Positions 58,101-64,000 of a DNA stretch of 64,000 nt are shown here, piece by piece. A model generated the notes under the pieces. The model searched no databases, was not told the origin of the DNA, and worked only from the letters and a program-made list of their open reading frames with translations. The DNA comes from Colletotrichum lupini. Taxonomy: Eukaryota > Ascomycota > Sordariomycetes > Glomerellales > Glomerellaceae. Every line of letters starts with the position of its first letter. Position 1 is the first letter of the stretch. The DNA lies in the NCBI RefSeq assembly GCF_023278565.1, contig NC_064676.1:4092001-4156000 (forward strand), read 5' to 3'. The position numbers and the translations under genes were made by a program.

Positions 58101-60505
58101 CAAGTCCTTCCAGGTCCCGGGTTGGAACATCCGAGAGAGTTAAGTTGCTTTCTTACGACAGGATGACTTCAAGGTTCCTATGCAGATGGCTCAACGCTCA
58201 ACAGCCCAATGCGGCTGAACATTGATTCTGTGGCCGATAGCCAAACGCCAACCGATCTGCTTTGGGATCAATACGCGCAGGCCGCAGGGCACTGGGGGGA
58301 TTCGTTTCGATGAGGGGAGCGAGGGAACTGTGTTGGGATTCGAAGCCCGGGCACCTATATCAGTGCTACTATCGACTTACGTACATACGAATGCTCCGTG
58401 ATCACCATGTCGCCGTATTAGAGTCATTCGAGGCTGGCAGACAGCCTACCACCTGTACGCGGTCATGACCCGGGGTGCGGCGGTCGTTGAGACAAGAAAT
58501 CCTACTTGCCGCTGCATTGCATCCTGCGGGCTTACGCAGGCAGACAGGACAAGTTGGGGAACAGGCGCAGCTCGTATTCTGGCAGAAGACGCAGAGAAGT
58601 CATCCAACGCTCTCGGTCTTGAGGCAGGGAAGTCCCGCCAATGGTCCAATGCAACTCCGAAGTCTGTGCTTGGCTTAAGACATGCTACTATGATTTGAGG
58701 GCTCAGGGCTTTCAATGGATGGATGGCCGACCCAGCTCGACCTTCCATGATGTAGCTCCCCCGCCTCTCCCATCCAAGACGTGAGTTCAAGGAATGGCTT
58801 AGTCAGCTCTACAGGCTTGACTATCTGCTTGTTGACGTTGTCAAATACCGTACTCTCTCCAGCTGCTTATTGTCATTAATGTATCAAGGTTGGTATAGTA
58901 TGGAACATTAACAACAACAATCAGAAAGGAAGACCCATACAAGGCACAACCTGGGACTTCACAAGGACGCTAATACACTGATTGCAGAAATTGTTTTGGC
59001 TATTATGAAACGCGATCCACGTCGGCCCAGCTAAGTGGCTCGTTCCTGTGAACAATACCGAACCGTCTCTTCCACAGACAAGGAACCCTTTCCCCCAGGC
59101 GTTCACTCCAATTTTGAGCCGGGCTACGGGATATTGGGGGGGGGGGAGTCGGTTCAACGTAGCACCGCAGGACAACTCTCCTAACCGCGCGCCGCCGCCC
59201 GCTTTCCGCCGCCCTTGCATGCACAGTAAAGCTCAGCCGGGCTCTAGTTTTCAGGCACTGCCAGGCTAACAGGTGACGATGCACATTATGGTTAGACGGA
59301 GGTAGTGTAAGCCCTGCAAGTGTGCAGATGCATCTTGGTACAGCGTACATACTTGGCATAACGCCTTGGAGATATCTGAGCTAAGCTGAATGCCGGCGGT
59401 GGCTACTCCATAGTCTGGACTGAAATACGTAAGGTAATCCACAAGCAACCAATGTCCACTTGCAGGGCTTGATTCATTCAGACTATCCGAACGCATACAT
59501 AGTAAACCTCGTGACCTTACGGATACTGCGTACGGAGTACAGCACCCTCCTAACAAAGTGTGACTCCCGAGACCAGGGCAAGTTTGAGAGGCCGACAAAC
59601 CCGCCCAACCCTATCGTGCCTTGACACTTGAAGAATTTCCACCGCACGGCGCAAGGTGACGGGAGCTGGTGGACCCCCACGACCACACATCGTCTCACCA
59701 GCCCCCAGGGGTGCCTTAGCGTCCACGGTCTCCCACAGTCTTGCGCCCCCTTCAGTGGCTTGAGCGTCGAGGGGCCCTGGACTTTGGACTCCTGAAGGGT
59801 TGGCTGTTTGTGCACTACGGATGGATTGCCTACGGTAGTAAGCAGTGCACAAACAGCGTCATCGAGCGAAAAGTCGATAACGAGTCAAAAACAGCAAAAG
59901 TCTCCAACGAGGGCAAAGAGGGCAAAGCCACAAAGCTACCGTTAAAAGACGGCGCCCGTGTTCGGCAGATCGTATAGGACGTGCACCGTCGTCCCATTTT
60001 CCCCACTGCTCACTGAGCCCAGACCTCACAGTCATCAGCCAACCAGTACGTGCACTTCCGACCGTTCAAGCTGCGATACGTACCTGCTGCAACTTATCCG
60101 GTTACCGTTAGGTTACCTAGGTTCTTACCTTAGCAGGCTTAGGTCCTCCGTTCACTCTGTTAAACCTCCAAGGGAATTAATTACCTGATACACTGGTCCA
60201 ACCGAAGACGCGTTGAGCTGTCGCGCTTGTCGACCACCAACTACGATCAACGACAGAGCACAAGTCTGATCCTCGATCTGGCCTCCGCACTCTCACTGTT
60301 GGCATTCCTCCCATACATGACTTGCATAACCGATTGAGATGACACCTTCTAGCGCGAGGGTCAGGTCGCGCGATTCTGACTGGTGGTGATTTACAGTGGC
60401 TTTCTCATAATCCCTGTTCACCTAGTCGTGGGGTTCGCATGAGGACAGGAACCCAACTACATGTCTACTTCCTTGTCAGTGTTGACGCGAAATCCGGCCA
60501 CGATT
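55157..60505. other. Divergent 5.3-kb spacer between Rho-GEF and TERT
   Basis: No gene supported. GGTAGGTTGG-type and CACACA-type simple sequence lies at 55640-55735, a G-run near 59138-59150, and ACTCCGTA/TACGGAGTA-type elements near 57905 and 59530. The leader just before TERT contains an ATG at 60439 whose frame overlaps the TERT start. No repeat of (TTAGGG)n or (CCCTAA)n and no candidate telomerase RNA template was seen. Confidence 0.45.
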
Positions 60506-60537
60506 ATGGCGACCAAGAGAAAGTCCCTGGCACTTGA
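60439..60537 (+). other. Possible overlapping uORF of TERT
   Basis: An ATG at 60439 opens a 32-residue frame that closes with TGA at 60537, out of frame with and overlapping the chosen TERT start at 60506. Whether it lies in the transcript is unknown because the transcription start cannot be seen. Confidence 0.3.
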
Positions 60538-63500
60538 GAGGCCAGAGGATGAGCAATCCGAGGGCAAAAAATCAAAGTTGATCCAGATAAAAGGCCAGGT
60601 CAGGCATACGCTTCTACAACAGCACTATGATGTCGTGCAGACACTTCGCGGGTACCTGCTTTCTAAACTGCCAGGGTCTTCGAGACTTCGCCGCAAGAAG
60701 ATTGCAGCGTTGGGAAAAGACCAGGCACGGTGGGCACGCATTCAAGACCACGACATTGGACCAGAGCTTTCTTCGTTGTTAGACACAACCTTGGTCTGCA
60801 CGCAACACCGCCCCAAGGCACAAGCTGACTCTCGGTGGGCGCAATGGCGGTCCTTCTCTCAGAAAGCCGACGACTCGGTTGTGTCTCTCTCGGGAGGTTT
60901 GGCCCAAGCTACTTCCTCGCAGTCAGAGGTAGGCCACTGCTACGCGACCAATATGTCTCTAAGGCTGACTGCCAAACACAGATCGTTGACTTTGTGGTGT
61001 GGCAAATATTCAACAGACACGCTGCTTGGCCGAAGCACCTCCTCTGCGATGGGTTCAGGAGGCAGGCTCAGAACATTGCCAACGCAAAAGGCCACGGTCG
61101 CGATAGCGGAATTCAGGGGCTGATCGCAGTTGACCCGAATCACTACGTGCAGGCTCTAAAAGAAGCCCCTTGGCCACAAGTACTTATGCTGCTCGGGAAA
61201 TCAGGCGAGCAGATCATGATAGATCTCCTCATTGATACGGCGATATTTCTCCCAGTGAGAGCTGGTCACGGCAATATGTACCAGCTCAGTGGTATCCCCA
61301 TGTCAGAGACGGGCATAGCCGCGAAGCAGGACAGCAAGAAGCAGACAAAAGGAGATGCCACAACGCCGCCACCCATACCTCAGGAGCGGCTCCCGTCTGA
61401 AATCAACCTTATCAGAAATCGCATGTTCTACGCTCGAGCTGCTCTCACCGCTAAGGGCACGGTTCAGTATGGACTGCGGCACATACGTAAGTTGACATTC
61501 GAACCAAAGACAAAGAGAGACTTCCTCTGACTCCGATCGACAGATGTTCTAAGTCGTTGTCCGCGTCTATCGTATCCAGAACAGGCAACCGAAGAAGAGA
61601 GATCAAGAACCACACAGGCGAACGAGCGCAACACGCTGAAAGTCATGATGTATATCTTCCCTCGACAGTTCGGCCTACACAACGCCTTCACCTCCAAAGT
61701 TGACCACTCCAAGACGTCGCAAAAGTTTGCAGACTATACTCTCCGCGAAGACGAAATCTCGTCAACGTTCAAGGGACGGGATATCAAGCTTCCAAAGAGG
61801 CTGCGCGGAGACACAAAACGACTGGTGCAGAGGCTACAACTTCTCCACGGTCGGTGCGCTTACGCTGAGATACTGCGGCATTACTGTCCTTCTGCTGTTG
61901 ACTTCAAATCCCGGAACTCTGTCCCAAAAAAGCCAGTGAAGCAGTCCAAGACACTTGATCCTGCACCGGTGGCGGGAAGAGACAACCATACAGCTGTTAC
62001 ATCTGGTGCCCCCAGAAATAGCACACATAGCCGCCCCAAGCTTCACCAACCCGCGGCGCCTCCGCTACTGCCCACGTTTGATGCGATCACTGACTTGGCA
62101 ACTCCCGCAGCTCATGTTTCCGCATTCTGTCAGGCTGTACTGGCCAAGATCATACCAGATGAGATGTGGGGCACTGGTGAAGGCGGAACTTACAACAAGA
62201 GTCAAATACTGAGGAAAGTCGATCACTTTGTCAAACTGCGGAGGTTCGAGGCCATATCCCTCTGTGAGCTCGCAGACGGGCTCAAGGTAAGCAGTCCTCC
62301 GGTTCTAATGGATTCTGTCTGACGCATTCATCAAGATTACCAGTATGGAGTGGCTGGCGCCTCCAGGTCTCAAAGGCCAGAAAACCAGCTTGACTGACAT
62401 GAAGAAACGGCATGAGATTATGAACGAATTTTTGTACTACATTTTTGATTCGCTGTTGATACCCCTTTTGCGCAGCAACTTCTACATCACAGAGTCGAGC
62501 TCTCACCGCTACCGTCTCTTTTTCTTCCGGCATGACGTTTGGCGATACGTCGTAGAACCAGCAATGGGGAGTCTTCGAAAAAACATGTTTGAGGAGATCA
62601 AGCTTGACCAGGCTACCGCAATACTCGACTCCAGGCGGCTGGGCTTCAGTCGTATCAGGCTTCTGCCCAAAGGAAAGGGTATGCGGCCGATCACGAACCT
62701 GCGAAGGCGAACAGAGATCAGGGGCAGGAGCTCTGTTCTCGGCCCAAGTATAAACACTGTACTGGGCCCGGTACATTCCATGCTCAAGCTCGAAACGGTA
62801 ACCCTCGTCATCCAATTTCTGTGTCATTCATCTAGTTACTAACGGCCTTTGCAGCAAAGCAATCCCTCCAGGCTCGGATCATCCATGTTTTCGGTGGGTG
62901 ATCTCTACCATCGCCTAAATGCCTTCAATGCCAGATTTGGCGACCATCGGCCGGTATTCTATTTTGCCAAGGTAGATGTGCAGTCTGCCTTCGACACCAT
63001 CCCTCAGGAGGCTGTGATCAGGCTGATGGACAGCATTCCGAATGAAGAACAATACATCATCAAGAAGCACGTCGAAGTAAAAGCCGGATTACTGGATTCT
63101 CGGCATCAGAAGAATGCTGTATCAACAGTCACGCGGCGGTGGCATTCCATCGCCGTCACCCGCAACGATACCACTGACTTTTCGCAGCTGGTGGAGGGGC
63201 GTCTCGGCATAAACCGCAAGAACACCGTATTCGTGGGAAACACCATGAGAAAGGAGCTAGAAACGGACGCGCTGATGGCTCTGATGGCATCGCATATCAA
63301 GCAGAACCTCGTCAAGGTGGGCAAGAAGTTCTACAGGCAGAAGAAGGGTATCCCCCAGGGCTCTGTATTGTCTTCCGCTCTGTGCAACTATTTCTACGCC
63401 GACCTCGAGGCGCAGCATCTGTCGTTCCTGTCTGAAGGGGAGGAGCAGGGAGAGGAGGGTGGAGAATGCCTGCTCTTGAGGCTGATTGACGACTTTCTTC

Positions 63501-64000
63501 TCATCACGACGGACCAGGCCAAGGCACGCAGGTTCGTCCGGGTCATGCATGGCGGACTACCCGAGTACGGCGTCGCTGTCAGCCCCAACAAGACCTTGGT
63601 CAACTTTGACATGGACTTTGACGGTACGAAAGTAGCCAGGCTTCCGGATGGGGCTCGATTCCCTTATTGTGGACTGGGTATCGACTGTGATACCCTTGAC
63701 ATTGTCAAAGATCGAGGTCATATCAAAGATACAGGTAAGCTCTTTGTGTCGCCGTCGTAAGGAGGTGAGAGAAGCAGCGCCACGCAGTGAGCTAACCTTG
63801 CCATCAGTGGTTTCCAATGCGTTGACAGTGGACTACGGGAACAAGCCCGGTCAGAATTTCCAAAGAAGAGTCTTGAGTACGTCCCACAACCTTGCTACCC
63901 TGTGGCCAGCCCTCACTCATTTGAAATTCGATTCAATCCCGCCAGCTAACCTCTACGTCATCTGCCACCAGACGCCTTCAAAATCCAGTCCCACCTTATG
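60506..64000 (+). CDS. TERT: Telomerase reverse transcriptase, 3' end outside window
   Basis: Exons 60506-60928, 60982-61486, 61544-62286, 62336-62797, 62855-63734, 63808-63876 and 63972 onward, cut by the window end; about 1,037 residues are visible. Order: a basic N-terminus, then the TEN/GQ region (WPQVLMLLGKSGEQIMIDLL), CP/QFP region (FYARAALTAKGT; VMMYIFPRQFGLHNAF) and T motif (RRFEAISLCELADGL). RT motif 1 is LFFFRHDVW, motif 2 IRLLPKGKGMRPITNL, motif A FAKVDVQSAFDTIP (Asp752), B' KKGIPQGSVLSSALCNYFY, C LLRLIDDFLLIT (Asp923, Asp924), D GVAVSPNKTLVNF and E FPYCGLG. All three catalytic aspartates are present. The enzyme copies an RNA template to add telomere repeats. Introns are 49-95 nt with CTGAC or CTAAC branch sites. 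An in-frame ATG at 60461 is possible, but 60506 has A at -3 and G at +4, so I prefer it. The missing part is the thumb (CTE). Confidence 0.95.

Noticed and set aside
22800..59545. Scattered ACTCCGTA/TACGGAGTA-type short elements
   Set aside because: They occur singly without flanking structure. I cannot show they form a repeat family from this window alone.
1..64000. tRNA, 5S rRNA and CRISPR search by eye
   Set aside because: No B-box-like GGTTCGA with a matching A box and acceptor stem, no 5S core and no regular spacer-repeat array was found. A covariance-model scan would be decisive.

Overview
The window reads as nuclear DNA of a filamentous ascomycete (Pezizomycotina, most likely Sordariomycetes). 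The evidence is: short introns (mostly 49-120 nt) with CTAAC/CTGAC branch sites, clear orthologues of NUC-1 and VelB, and one AT-rich island stripped of CpA/TpG in the way repeat-induced point mutation (RIP) does. I cannot name the species. Eleven complete protein-coding genes and one gene cut by the window end are supported. All splice models were built by hand from donor, branch and acceptor signals, and reading frame is kept across every junction.

Layout. Left part (1-22.4 kb): PRP39 (+), cytochrome c peroxidase (+), ATP11 (+), PEX6 (-), a steryl-ester/TGL1-type lipase (+) and an SH3BGR-like acidic protein (-). ATP11/PEX6 and lipase/SH3BGR-like are convergent pairs. Middle (22.4-34.9 kb): gene-poor, with one GPI-anchored serine-rich wall protein and an 851-bp inverted-repeat transposon relic. 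That relic has an 8-bp target-site duplication and a RIP-mutated core. Right part (34.9-64 kb): CDC14 (-), PCC1 (+), a NUC-1/PHO4-type bHLH regulator (-), VelB (+), a 2,010-residue DH-BAR-SH3 Rho-GEF (-), and the 5' six-plus exons of telomerase reverse transcriptase (+), which runs off the end.

The genes do not form a pathway cluster. They are mostly conserved housekeeping genes: splicing, mitochondrial peroxide removal and ATP synthase assembly, peroxisome import, sterol-ester turnover, cell-cycle exit, tRNA t6A synthesis and telomere synthesis. Two are regulators, NUC-1-like and VelB, transcribed divergently from a shared 3.7-kb spacer. The observations most worth following up are the transposon with intact ends around a RIP-destroyed core, the leader intron of CCP1 that hides a uORF, an upstream ATG whose frame overlaps the TERT start, a candidate poison exon in PRP39, tandem SUMO-type motifs in the SH3BGR-like tail, and a tiny cysteine-rich reading frame.
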